Assembly: GCF_022965805.1 (NCBI RefSeq)
Contig: NC_133106.1
Coordinates: 37,437,913 to 37,501,912, forward strand
Source of the DNA: Primulina eburnea
Lineage: Eukaryota > Streptophyta > Magnoliopsida > Lamiales > Gesneriaceae
Direction: 5' to 3'
Length of the DNA: 64,000 nucleotides
This document shows, piece by piece, positions 53,603 through 64,000 of this stretch. Numbering within the stretch: position 1 is the stretch's first letter; every line of letters begins with the position of its first letter. Below the pieces are notes generated by a model. That model worked only from the letters and a program-made list of their open reading frames with translations. It did no database searches and had not been told where the DNA came from. A program made the translations under genes and the position numbers.

Positions 53603-55198
53603 CTACCTCACAGTAACTATGTCATCAATCTTCAAGATCATACGAACACACTCAGCGGCCAAAGAAATAGCACTTGTGCTCACCAAGAGAGGCTGCACCA
53701 CATTCTCCTCCAAAATGTTAGTGATCTGTCCCTTCCTCACGTTGATACCTGCATTTATCTCTCCCTGTGCGTGCCTATTCCTCAGCTCAGTCACAATGGC
53801 AATTGGGTTTAAACCAGCATTCTCAGCCAACGTGTACGGAATAACCTCGAGAGCTTCAGCGAAAGCTTTCACACAGTACCCTTCCATCCCATGTAGCACC
53901 TTCGCCCATGCACCCAATTGCCTTGATAATTCAATCTCTGGAGCTCCACCCCCTGCAATCAAAAACTTTTTGTTCACCAAACACCTCACCACACACAGAG
54001 CATCATGCAGACTCCTCTCAGCCTCATCAATCACCAATTGATTTGATCCACGAACCAGAACACTTGTAGTCCTCCCCATTTCCTTGATCCCTGTGATCTT
54101 CACTAGCTTCCCACCATCTCCCAATGATACCTCCTCCACCAAATCAGCAAACCCCAACTTCTCTGCACGAAAATGCTCGATGTTGGAAATAGGCAAGCAA
54201 TTCAATGTCTTGGTAATAAACTCTATCTCATCCCTCTCCACGTCCTTAATCACCAAAATCTTTGCCTTTGCCAAATAATGCAATGACAAGTCTGTAACAG
54301 CATCCCTCAAAATACTCTTCTGAATCAACAATACGTTGCAGCCCGAGGCTTTAATTTTCTTTATCATGCTTAAAATATAGTTTCTCTCGTCCTTTAAAAT
54401 CCGATCCATTTGTGTGTAGTCAGAAACCACAATGCTCTGCTCAATATCAGTTTTGGGGGGAGAAATCTGAAACTGTATCACCCCAATCTTTGCATTCTCC
54501 ACCCTCGTCAATCCACCGGCAGCGTGACTAACTTTCTTATCAAAAACCAACCCTTTCACCAACTCCGTGTCATCAATGGTACCCCCGAGTTTCTTCACAA
54601 TCTTTATATCTCTCAGGTCTACCAGATCCGGCTTCTCAGAATCCACCACATAGAGCACGGCATCAACAGCTAAAGGGGCTAAAAGCGTGGAATACTGAGA
54701 AACCACCTTTGAATTTAATGATGTGGAGGCCGATTTTATCAAGGAATCACGGTCGGTTAACTCAACAGGCACAGCCATTGCAGACAAAATCTCGACAGCC
54801 TTGATCGAAGCCTTATTTAGGGCGTCGGATATGATAGTGGGGTGAATGCCAGATATGAGAAGGGAAAGTGCGGCTTTGAGTAAAGCACCAGCGATAACGA
54901 CGACGGTAGTGGTTCCATCACCAGCGACAACATCCTGAGACTTGGACAGCTCTACGAGAAACTTTGCGGCGGGTTGGAGGACTTCCATCTTGTTGAGGAT
55001 GGTGGCGCCATCATTTGTTATGATGACTTCGCCGGAGGAAGTAGAAATCATCTTATCCATGCCCTTGGGACCGAGGCTGGTGCGAACGGCGTTAGCGACG
55101 GACTGAGCTGCCGCTATGTTCGCCATACGAATGTCATCTTTCCGCTTGTTGTCCACGAATGTCTCCGTCTTCTGCTTCGATACCGCGAGTGCCGCCAT
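53603..55198 (-). CDS. CCT4: T-complex protein 1 subunit delta (CCT4)
   Basis: Subunit of the cytosolic chaperonin TRiC/CCT, which folds actin, tubulin and other proteins in an ATP-driven double ring of eight subunit types. A single uninterrupted frame of 531 aa starts [20 protein letters not shown]. Group II chaperonin motifs are present: [29 protein letters not shown] (catalytic Asp), [14 protein letters not shown] and a C-terminal [11 protein letters not shown]. The [15 protein letters not shown] and [15 protein letters not shown] stretches identify the delta subunit. The length fits plant CCT4 (about 536 aa). It has no introns. The upstream region contains TAGGGTTTT on the coding strand, similar to a telo-box. 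Confidence 0.96.
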   Translation of the reverse strand: MAALAVSKQKTETFVDNKRKDDIRMANIAAAQSVANAVRTSLGPKGMDKMISTSSGEVIITNDGATILNKMEVLQPAAKFLVELSKSQDVVAGDGTTTVVVIAGALLKAALSLLISGIHPTIISDALNKASIKAVEILSAMAVPVELTDRDSLIKSASTSLNSKVVSQYSTLLAPLAVDAVLYVVDSEKPDLVDLRDIKIVKKLGGTIDDTELVKGLVFDKKVSHAAGGLTRVENAKIGVIQFQISPPKTDIEQSIVVSDYTQMDRILKDERNYILSMIKKIKASGCNVLLIQKSILRDAVTDLSLHYLAKAKILVIKDVERDEIEFITKTLNCLPISNIEHFRAEKLGFADLVEEVSLGDGGKLVKITGIKEMGRTTSVLVRGSNQLVIDEAERSLHDALCVVRCLVNKKFLIAGGGAPEIELSRQLGAWAKVLHGMEGYCVKAFAEALEVIPYTLAENAGLNPIAIVTELRNRHAQGEINAGINVRKGQITNILEENVVQPLLVSTSAISLAAECVRMILKIDDIVTVR

Positions 55199-55389
55199 TT
55201 TTTGTTAGATCCGAAGTGCGAACACTGAACTGAAGTTGTAAAACCCTACAGAGGGACAAACTTATTTATCCAGAACATTTAAATGAATTTTATCATCGGA
55301 GATTTGTTGAATAAGGTTTTTTTTATAATTAATTAAAAAATTTAATTTCAAAAATAATTTAAAAACAAAATTATTTGCAAACTACTGTA

Positions 55390-56975
55390 ATCCGCGCATT
55401 ACAAAGCACGGACGATCCCCGTGAAGCGCGGAACGCACGTCCACTTAGATATATGATTATTGATTATTATTATTTAATAATTCTATATTTATTATTTTTT
55501 CTTCTATGTTATTATTATGCATTTTATTAAAAAATTATTAATTCGAATCGGTATTATTTTGTTTTTTTTAATTTTAATTATCAATAAAAAAAAAAAAATA
55601 TTTATCATATATGTTTTTATTTAATATTTGTATATTTGTTTGGGTGATTGAATTAGAGATATGAGAAAATTAAAGAGATATGAGAGGGAAGGGGAGAAAT
55701 TAAGGAGAATAAAAATAATAGTCTTTCCCAATATGCCAATAAGAGATTTCATTTTAGCATATACTATCGTGGCATATACTATCGTTGAAACTTACGCTTA
55801 ATTATAATATTCATTCTATTAGTTAAATTTATATTGTTTATTTTATATTTAAGCTATTATTATTAATTAATTTCATCGCAACATAAAAACTAAACGACGT
55901 AAAATATTTATAAATATATTATTATTATTATTATTATTATTAACTAATTTAATTCGAATGAAAAATATATAAATATTTTATAATATTAATTATTAAATAT
56001 TTTGTATTATTTGGTTTGGAGATTGAAAATTTGAGATACAGAATTGAAGGGAGGAATTAAAAGAATAAAAATAGTAGTCTTTCATCAGTAACACCAATAA
56101 GATGTTTAACTTTAACATATATTATCGATAAACTTACATTAAATTACAATATTTTCATTCTATTCTTAAATGTACATTGTTTATTTTTCATTGTTTGTTT
56201 TCAATTTTTATTAATTTTTCATAACAACATTAAAATAAAATATTAATCACAACATAAAAATACAATATTAATATTATTACAAGTAATTAATTTTTGCTTG
56301 CTTCCTTCACTTTGGCCTTCTTATTTTTAAAATTGATTTATTTAATAAATCTATTAATAATATAAACCGAGTATATATAATTATATGTTTTACAATTAAA
56401 TTTTTTTTATGAAATGTGTTTATAAAATTTTGAGAGATTCGAAATGGGTCTTCCTAAAATATCTTTTTGACCAATTGATTTTATGTACGTTTTTTTGAAA
56501 TAATAATTCAAAAATAAAAAATATTTTTCCGTTCTCTCGTATCTCTCATATTTTTAATCATCTCATATTTTTAAAATAAAACAATAATTTAAAATGAAAC
56601 AATAAATATTTTTTCAATCCTCTCATATTTTAAAAATATTGATTTATGTATTTTTCTTTCAATACCTCTCGTATCTCTAATTTTTCAATCACCCAACCAA
56701 ATAATACAAAATATTTAATAATTAACATATTTTATAAATATTTATACTTTATATTTTTAATTTGAATTAAATTAAAATTTTCGAATTAAATTAATAATGA
56801 AAAATAATAATAAATATAAGAATAATAAGATATTTAGTTATAATTATGAAAATAAATAATAATAATAATAAGAATAATAAGTACGTGTACAAATTAAAAT
56901 AATAATACATTACGAAATAATAAAAGAAATTATTAATATATATGTGGACGAGCGTCCGCGCTTTGTAACCCGGTA
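55390..56975. mobile_element. Large foldback-type repeat region
   Basis: The left outer part reads ATTACAAAGCACGGACG (about 55399-55415). The right outer part in reverse complement reads GTTACAAAGCGCGGACG (about 56954-56970). Inside, TTTGGGTGATTGAATTAGAG (near 55637) recurs in direct orientation near 56010 with changes. It also recurs inverted near 56670-56720 (TTTTTCAATCACCCAACCAA). No coding capacity was seen; the limits are approximate. Confidence 0.55.
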
Positions 56976-58824
56976 CTTATAATTTTTTTTACATTTTTTG
57001 AAATTATTTTTTTTTTCCAATCCCGTGGATAAGTCATAATACTAATTACATCAATTTTAATATTATATCAAGGAACCCGGCTACTATAATTTTAATTTTG
57101 AAAGCAAATGATCAATAATCTACATCTTAATAATTAATATATGTTCAATTTTGTTACACTTTTTTTTTTCAGTTAATGACTAATACTAAAAAAAATTCGT
57201 AATTTTTGGGTCCACATGTGTTTTCAGATGAAATTTGATACAAAAGATTGAAAATATAAAACAAATATATGATATTTTATAAATAAATGTTTTAAATCTT
57301 GCACTAATATATGATTTTTTAATACTCGTACATGTATAACATATTTTGATATTATTGACATGTTTTTTCAGATAAAAATTTGGTATAAAATCTTGAAAAA
57401 CGGCTATAAATATATGATATTTGAGTACTAGATATTTCAAATTTGACAAAAATATATGATTTTTAAGTATACGAACACGTATAACAAATTTTGGTATCAA
57501 CGACACGTTTTTATTTAGGTGAAAATTTGGTACAAAACATTATAAATCTGGTATTGATAAATTATATGCCAAAAGTTATAAATGTTATCCAACATGAAAT
57601 TTTATTTCCTTGTATTTGTGGCAACACACAGTGCACATATTTGGGTACTAATGTAGTAATGTGTAGATTGTTAGACTCATGAGTTCGTGAGGTGTGTGTA
57701 TCGGCTGGTGCTGTCTCACCTCTTTTATATATCAGTCTTACTCTTTTCCTACTATCAGTCATGTACTCGACAGAAACAATAGTACCCGTTACGCGAAATT
57801 TTGATTTTGGTTTTTAAAAAAATCGTTTAAATAGATGTATTCGAATTCATTTTGGTTATTTTTATAAAATAATGGTTTGATTCAAATAGGTCGAGTTTTT
57901 AAACAAATTTTTTTTTATTATATTTCATAAATAAATTTCTAATGTTTTAAATTTTCTAAACAAATTACAATATTAATAATAACGATAATCAAAATAAAAA
58001 TTGAAATTTTATGTTCTATTACTATATGTAATGCAAGAGCACTCTGTACTAATCATACAAAGTCATTGTGTTATTCTGGATTTGTCTGAAACTTCATCCA
58101 TCTTATCAAACTAATTACATGACTTTACTATGTTATAATATATTTTTTTCTATTATTTTATTATGTGTCCTGCCATTTCAATTTTTTAAAATTTAAAATT
58201 CGATTTATTTTTAAAAAAAAACTACTTCACTTTTTTTTTTCTTTTTATGGAACACACGCATCACACATGTCACGATCCGCTAGTAGAAATAAGGAGTCGT
58301 GGTTTCAGGAGAAGGTATTTTTTATGGCATTTTTTTAAAAAAATATTTGATAGTGTGCTAAAATTTATTATTTATGTATTATTCATCAATTATTAACGAA
58401 ATCCTCATTATGAGATAATGGTGTTTACACAATTTATTGAAACGCGGATATGTCAAGTGCAAAATACTAAATTGAGTGAAAAAAAACTACACATAACCTA
58501 ACTTCAATGAATTTCAATTTTCAACGACATCTGATACAAAAATTTGATTGTTGATTTTAATCTCCTGATAAAAATAGGATTGTAAAAACGAAGAAATAAT
58601 ATTAAGAATTAATAAAATAAAATTTCAACATGACGTTGTATTTATAAACCAATAAGAATTTACAAAACAAAAAAGAAACACACAAATGAAAATGCATAAA
58701 TCTTAAGTGAGAGTTCGTCTGTTGCTAGATTAATTATTGAGTTTTTCTTGTGCAATTTTATTTGTTGAAATTATGCTAATTTGATTTTTTGGGCACAAAC
58801 AACTGGTAATATGTACGAGTTGTC

Positions 58825-58910
58825 AAGTTCAGTGGTGCAATATTGCATATGTTCGGCAAAAAATGTTGCTCACGTTCTTGCCTCTCATGGACGATCCAAA
58901 TGACATTTCT
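58825..58910 (+). pseudogene. Possible RNase H-like fragment of a retroelement
   Basis: One frame reads CICSAKNVAHVLASHGRSK and then a stop. This resembles the end of the RNase H-like domain found beside plant non-LTR reverse transcriptases (xRSANxVAHxLAR). Only about 25 residues match and no reverse transcriptase is nearby. Confidence 0.3.
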
Positions 58911-59931
58911 GGAGCTCAAATTTTTTTTGTCCAATTTTGTTATGTCCTTTCACAAACAATGGATCGATTGATAATTAATCATAGCGGGATTTCCCAAAAA
59001 AATTCTGTCGATGACCATCTGATGTTTGTACACCCATTCGGGCGGCCATATATTTTCTGGGCATCAACTTTCAGATTTGGGTCCTACCGAAGCAAATTTC
59101 CTGTTTTTGGGCCACGACGGGACGAAGTTTTTATATTATAGGGCCATCTATTGTGAATATTTTTACCTAAATCGATTTTTAAATATTATAGTATGATATA
59201 TCATATCATATCTTATATGATGTGATCTGGGTGATTTAGGTCGGACGATTAATTGAATCGAGTATAAAAATGACGAGGTATGAGAGCACAACGAGATGTG
59301 TCCAAATCGGATGCTTTTCTCTCGAGAATAGATGATATTGATCTGCAAACACGAAGATGATCACGTGAATGAGCGTCGGAGAGGTGTCCGACGTGGCCAC
59401 ATCGATGCTAAAGTCAGCAGGTGAACGAAGAGAACCAATGTAGCAAAGAGAAATAGTATGTCAATGGTGTGCGGATTCTAGAGAGTAAATGATGTGGGCA
59501 ATATATGTGAATGAATGAATGAATGCATAAATGCTAAACAAACATGATATTTATAAGAAGAAAGTCAATGAGGACCTTGTTTTCAGTGCACACTTATTAA
59601 TGATGGCAAGATGGTTATCCATACCCTGCTTTCTGACATCATCCTCTCTGACACTCCAAACCGTCCCTTTCGCCTTGTCAAATCCATACGATTCTGATAG
59701 TAATGATTACCAAGATAAGGTATCACACACGTGTGCAATCGAGTACGATGTTATTATCAAGATAACCCAGGTAGAAATGCATCACTCGAGAACTTGTTTG
59801 AAAGCCCAGGTTTCTCGTAGCCCGAGAAAATGATTTTGCTCGGCTGTTATCAGATTGGCCTGAAGCTTTTCATAACTTGATCCATGACCCAGGATTATTC
59901 AGTACCCTTGACCCGGGCCTCTTCGGGGATG

Positions 59932-60125
59932 TCACCACTCCTTCTCTAAATATTCGATCTAGAGTCTTTCTCGATGTCCCTATCACTCTTTCCAGGGTTT
60001 CACCACTCACTCTTTAAATAGTCGGGCTAAAGTTTTATTCGTTGTTCCGATCACTCTTTCAGAGATATCACCACTCCCTCTTTAAATAGTCGAGTTAGAG
60101 TCTTCATTGCTATCCGGATAATTCA
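59932..60125. repeat. Three degenerate 68-bp tandem repeats
   Basis: Copies begin TCACCACTC at 59932, 60000 and 60068. Each continues as a CTTTAAATAGTCG-like stretch and ends CTATCACTCTTTC or similar. They may be the internal repeats of a larger, unrecognised element. Confidence 0.8.
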
Positions 60126-60350
60126 TTATATATTATATGTAAATTAACAAAAGTTATTTGTCATAAACATTAAAATAGCAAAATAAAAAAGAGTAGTATT
60201 CCAAGCGTAAAGCTGGAAACTAATTGATCGACAAATACGTATTCCTATTGATTAAAGAGATGGTGACAACTTTCATCATTTACGCAGAGCATGTCTCCCA
60301 CAAGATACGCAAGAAGACAAACCAAACCCCACTCACGACCCAGTCAAGCC

Positions 60351-60826
60351 TAGGGCTGCAAACGAACCGAACATGTTCGCGAGTTTTTCGAGCCGGCTTG
60401 ATAAATATTCGATTCGTATTCGAACTTATCGAATTTGAGTCGAACTCAAACACGTTCGAACTTTTTTTCGAGCCGAACTCGAGCCCAAATTATTTTGTTC
60501 GATAGCTCGCGAATAGTTCACGAGCCTTAATATTTTATTAATATAATATAATTATATATATTTATATATATACATTTCGAATATTTCGAGCATTTCGAGC
60601 TTTCAAACCTTAATATCCGAGCAATAATTCGAATAGTTCACGAATATATTCGAATATTTCGAGCCGAACTCGAACTCGAACTTCATTTCGAGCCGAGCTC
60701 GAGCCCAAATATTTGAAATTATCGAACTTCGAATCGAGCTCGAACTCGAATATACCTATTTCGAGCCGAATTCGAGCCTGACTTTTTTACTATTATTCGG
60801 CTCGATTCGGTTCGTTTGCACCCCTA
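60351..60826. mobile_element. hAT-type MITE with TAGGG(C/G)TGCAAACG ends
   Basis: The left end is TAGGGCTGCAAACGAACCGA and the right end in reverse complement is TAGGGGTGCAAACGAACCGA. The flanks carry an exact 8-bp duplication GTCAAGCC (60343-60350 and 60827-60834), as in hAT elements. The 476-bp body is full of CGAGC, TTCGAA and GAACTCGA motifs in both orientations, so a transcript would fold on itself. Confidence 0.92.
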
Positions 60827-61018
60827 GTCAAGCCCACCTAATTACGTCTGCATTCGGACAAATTTTATTTCAAATGTTTCATTAATATTATTCTTTTTTC
60901 CTCTGTGTGTAAAATTAGCTCTAAAAAATATTCAAATGTGAAATTAATTATTGAAAAATGTAATTTTCGTAGAATTATTTTTTTTCCTGTTCATAATAAC
61001 AAATGAATATTGGTTAAC

Positions 61019-61073
61019 GAGATCTTAGTTTTAGTATACGACCCGTGAGACCGAGATCTTAGTTTTAGTATAC
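61019..61073. repeat. Short duplication next to MITE copy 6
   Basis: GAGATCTTAGTTTTAGTATA followed by CGACCCGTGAGAC occurs twice, about 34 bases apart. The second copy runs into the element end, so the first is probably a duplication of flank plus element end. Confidence 0.8.
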
Positions 61074-61220
61074 GACCCGTGAGACGGTCTCACGGGTCGT
61101 ATTTTGTGACACAGATCTTTATTTAGATAATCCATTACAAAGTATTATTTTTTATGCTAAAAGTGTTACTTTTTATTGTGAATATGAGCAGGGTTGACCC
61201 GTCTCACATGAGAGCTACTC
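61074..61220 (+). mobile_element. Mutator-like MITE, copy 6
   Basis: It starts GACCCGTGAGACGGTCTCAC and ends GAGAGCTACTC (147 bp). The flanks TTAGTATAC and TTAGTATAT match at 8 of 9 bases. Confidence 0.8.
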
Positions 61221-61338
61221 TTAGTATATTATCTTACAATAATATCCAATTATCTTTAATTATTTTCACTTATTTAGTTTTAGTAGATTATCTTACAATA
61301 ATATCCAATTATCTTTAATTATTTGATCAACGGAAAAA
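61221..61338. repeat. 59-bp tandem duplication
   Basis: Units starting at 61221 (TTAGTATATTATC) and 61280 (TTAGTAGATTATC) share ACAATAATATCCAATTATCT and following bases. They lie immediately right of MITE copy 6. Confidence 0.85.
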
Positions 61339-61689
61339 TCATGAATCTCATATATAAGAATAAATATAGATTATTCGATATTATTATATATTGTTGTTTA
61401 GTGTATTTGATGAAAGTGAGATGCTACATAATTTTTTTTTATCTTTATCATTTTTTAGTCATCTCAATTTTATTAATTAGTCCGTGATGAAACTATATAA
61501 CCCTATATGATGTTGGTTAAAATTATTACTCAATTTTGATGATTAGTTTCACAAAGATCCAAAAAAATATTTGGACTAAATAAATATTCCATTTAGAAAA
61601 GGTTGAAATTTTCAAAATTGTGATGGAGGAAGTAGATTCACATGCCTGTAGAGGAGTTATGTTGAAACACATATATCTATGTAATAATA

Positions 61690-61861
61690 GACAAAAATTT
61701 GTGTGACGGATCGTATTTTGTGAGATATATCTCTTATTTGGGTCATTTATGAAAAATATTACCTTTTACGATAAAATTATTACTTTTTAATGTGAATATC
61801 GGTAGAGTTTACTCGTCTCACAGATGAAGATTCGTGAGACCGTCTCATAAGAGACCTAATC
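61690..61861 (+). mobile_element. Mutator-like MITE, copy 7
   Basis: It runs from GACAAAAATTTGTGTGACGG to GAGACCTAATC (172 bp), with an exact 9-bp duplication GTAATAATA (61681-61689 and 61862-61870). Confidence 0.9.
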
Positions 61862-62591
61862 GTAATAATATGATATTATTTATTTTGGACATAAATTTGC
61901 ATGAATTTGTTTTTGGATTTTACATATAAAAAAATCTCATTATCAATGAAGATATAATTATATTTTATTAAATCACGATCTTTCTTATATATTTGTGATG
62001 GAAGAATTTGGTTGAATTCAAAAAAAAAAATTAAAAAATAAAAAATAAAAGTCATTCAATCGATTAAATTAATTGATACAGTTAACCTAATAGTATTACG
62101 CTAATCGACTTTAACTTATGTGTGGTCGTATTGGACCCGACGAGTATTTATTCAATAATTGTCTATTAATTTATCCTTTAAAGAACCACCCATTTGTTAT
62201 TTTGATTCCAAAGTTCTACATAATGTTTTGTGCTTGGTTGTTTTGATTTTGTTTTTATTAAAAAGTAAATTTCAATTATCCACTAATATATTAAAAACTC
62301 TATAACATCACATTTTGATCGACACGATATAATCTTGAAATTTTGAAATAAATAATGAGTTAAATATATTATGATAAGAATATTAATTTTTTACCAGGAA
62401 AGAATATTATAAATGAAACTAAAATGATAATTTTATGAAGGAAATTACAAAAATAAAATAATAATAATAACAGTAATATTTAAAGCTTTTTTAAAATTCG
62501 AAGTACAAGAATACATACATATATCAGCTCTTTCCTCACTTCATATGACCACAAGAAGCAACAAAGCATATTCAGTTTCTGAACTCGCAAT

Positions 62592-63218
62592 ATGTCTATG
62601 TTGGCTGCAGAAGACTCGGCCATTGCTGAGCACACCAAGTTAAGAAAGCCCAGAAACGCGAACCCACGAACAGATCCGACTCTGCTTACTGTGAACCCAA
62701 CCATTTCATCCATTCTTATCCCCGACAGGAAGAAAAACCTCACTTCTTCCGCATTCAGAGGACTGGGCTGCACCGCCTTCTCACAGGTCTCGGTTCCCGA
62801 AGCCATCAGAACTTCGGCCAATTGGGAAGCCAAGAAAGTGAAAAAGAAAAGGCTTAAGACCACGAAAAATGGCGTCAGCAAGTTGTTCTGTAATAACCAT
62901 CCTGCTGTTGCGAATAATGGCAACAATAATTCAAACTCACCGTCTCAATCTTCGTTCTCATTAACACTGTCATCAAGTTGTGTTGGCGTTCCTGATGTTT
63001 GGTGCGGTCCTGGAATTGGGCTGAGTACTGATGTTGCTTCTGTTGACTGTGCTGTTTCGAGAAGGCCTCCATATGTGCCAGCCAGAGGACCTGGAATTGG
63101 GCTGAGTACTGATGTTGCTTCTGTTGATTTTACTGTTTCGAGAAGGCCTCCTTCTGTGCCAGCTAGAGGCAAAGTTGATGGTCATGGGGTGGACAGGATT
63201 GTTCTTGGTCAGAGGGAG
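62592..63218 (+). CDS. Probable RING-type E3 ubiquitin ligase, first coding exon (rest beyond window)
   Basis: An open frame of 209 codons ends at a good donor (GAGGGAG|GTACTC at 63218/63219). The N-terminal half is basic and serine-rich (KKVKKKRLKTTKNG). It is followed by DVWCGPGIGLSTDVASVDC and VSRRPP, a stretch I associate with a plant RING/U-box protein family of the At1g73760/At1g17970 type. The RING finger itself would be encoded by later exons and is not in view, so the assignment rests on this short motif and on block conservation. The motif is present twice in tandem (27 residues each). From 63219 to the window end I see only intron-like sequence. Confidence 0.6.
63006..63167 (+). 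repeat. 81-bp in-frame tandem duplication in the RING-type gene
   Basis: Units 63006-63086 and 63087-63167 both encode GPGIGLSTDVASVD followed by 13 similar residues ending PAR. They are about 90 percent identical, so the duplication is fairly recent and keeps the frame. Confidence 0.95.
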
Positions 63219-64000
63219 GTACTCATCTTTTTCCTTATGTATTTATTTTTTATGGTTTTTCTAGCTTTGAATTTCTGCTGTGCACTTACAAAAGTAAACA
63301 ATACTGAAAGTTTTTGGCTTTTCTGGCGTTAAGCATCTGTTTTGTGGTTCTCCATCTCGACTTATTACTGATTGATGATGTATGTTTAGCTCGAGATTGA
63401 ATTTTTATTACTAGTCTATGTCTGTTCTTCAAGAAGCTGTGGGGCAGTACTGAACTTGGGATTCTCTAGTTGATGAATGGGTACCAAGAAAAGGAATACC
63501 TTTGCCAATTTCAAGCCTTTGATTAATTGAGGAACCTATACAATACGCTTAGTGAGCTTTGAGGTCGATAGTACTACGAACCAACATAAGCTATACGAGA
63601 AATAGCCTAACAAATTTGTATCTTTGTCTGAGCTCCAGTTTGGACTGAAATATTTTTCTTGCCTGTCCTTCCAAAAAAGTGTTTGAAATGGCATTCCGGG
63701 GAGAGATCTGAGGTGCTTGAAGGGAGAATATAACACCAGTGACTGCTCTCATAATCGGCGTTGGGTAAGGATAGCAAAATGAGAGATATGATCTACTAAT
63801 CGGGGTGCCAGGATGGCTTATTGCTGTGATTTGGACTGTACGTTCTTCATGAAATTCTGCTGGAGTGGCATTGTTGCTGGGTTTATTGTTTCCTTGAGCA
63901 GAAGAAGGGCATGGTTTCCCTTTTTACTTGCTCTTATCGTGACCAAGACTGGACATGTTCCTTTTGCTTAACTTATATTCATTAGCCTTGTTCACGATCA

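Larger units (their letters stand above)
55199..62591. other. 7.4-kb AT-rich repeat region between CCT4 and the RING-type gene
   Basis: No intact gene is supported. The first 100 bases are the CCT4 promoter side. The rest contains a large foldback region, an RNase H-like fragment, a 68-bp repeat array, a hAT-type MITE, two Mutator-like MITEs and a duplicated 59-bp unit. The last few hundred bases are the promoter of the gene at 62592. Confidence 0.7.

Noticed and set aside
53619..54041. Plus-strand open frame of 140 codons
   Set aside because: Antisense to CCT4, no domain, no codon pattern of its own.
60343..60834. Repeated CGAG/TTCG motifs as a CRISPR-like array
   Set aside because: Spacing is irregular, motifs occur in both orientations, and the ends and 8-bp duplication define a transposon; CRISPR does not occur in plant nuclear DNA.
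62480..62926. Minus-strand open frame of 148 codons
   Set aside because: Antisense to the RING-type first exon; no homology seen.

Overview
This is nuclear DNA of a flowering plant. The genes are broken by GT-AG introns and include a DYW-class pentatricopeptide gene, an MFT-type PEBP gene, a MIR159 hairpin and a plant CDK-activating kinase. The spacers are AT-rich and carry many small inverted-repeat elements. A eudicot is clear from gene content; an asterid, perhaps of the Lamiales, is only a guess.

Layout, left to right. 1-4641 (-): N-terminal part of a Raf-like MAPKKK of the EDR1/SIS8 type, kinase domain running off the left edge; it has a one-base frame break and a GC-AG intron. 6061-12612 and 13609-16597 (-): a tandem pair of linker-histone-domain/AT-hook genes (HON4/HON5-like), each with four exons of matching phase. 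20141-22997 (-): DYW-type PPR protein. 24242-25873 (+): MFT homologue with a changed ligand-pocket residue. 26241-27930 (-): remnant of an EXO1-type nuclease gene. 28647-30952 (-): RACK1. About 36310-36500 (-): MIR159. 39696-43694 (+): CDKD kinase. 45035-49467 (-): MATE transporter. 52350-52702 (+): broken 3' end of a WAT1/EamA-type transporter gene. 53603-55198 (-): CCT4 chaperonin subunit, intronless. 55.2-62.6 kb: AT-rich repeat territory. 62592-63218 (+): first exon of a probable RING-type E3 ligase gene, running off the right edge.

The gene set is not random. From memory, Arabidopsis carries MIR159, RACK1, EXO1, MFT, CDKD, a B3-type Raf kinase, HON genes, MATE, CCT4 and a WAT1-like gene close together in its duplicated blocks (At1g180xx, At1g736xx-737xx, At1g486xx, At3g180xx-182xx). 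The window looks like one ancestral copy of that block. The genes do not form a pathway; the linkage is historical.

Mobile DNA: seven complete copies and one truncated copy of a roughly 110-185 bp element with a GTGAGAC-G-GTCTCAC palindrome at its ends, each complete copy flanked by a 9-bp target duplication (Mutator-like MITE). There are also two other inverted-repeat elements with 8-bp target duplications, a Copia reverse-transcriptase fossil, a large foldback region and many short tandem duplications. A near-perfect RNA-like hairpin at 23311-23454, pairing best on the minus strand, is the best candidate for an undescribed small-RNA locus. All exon limits were read by eye from splice sites, reading frame and family homology recalled from memory.
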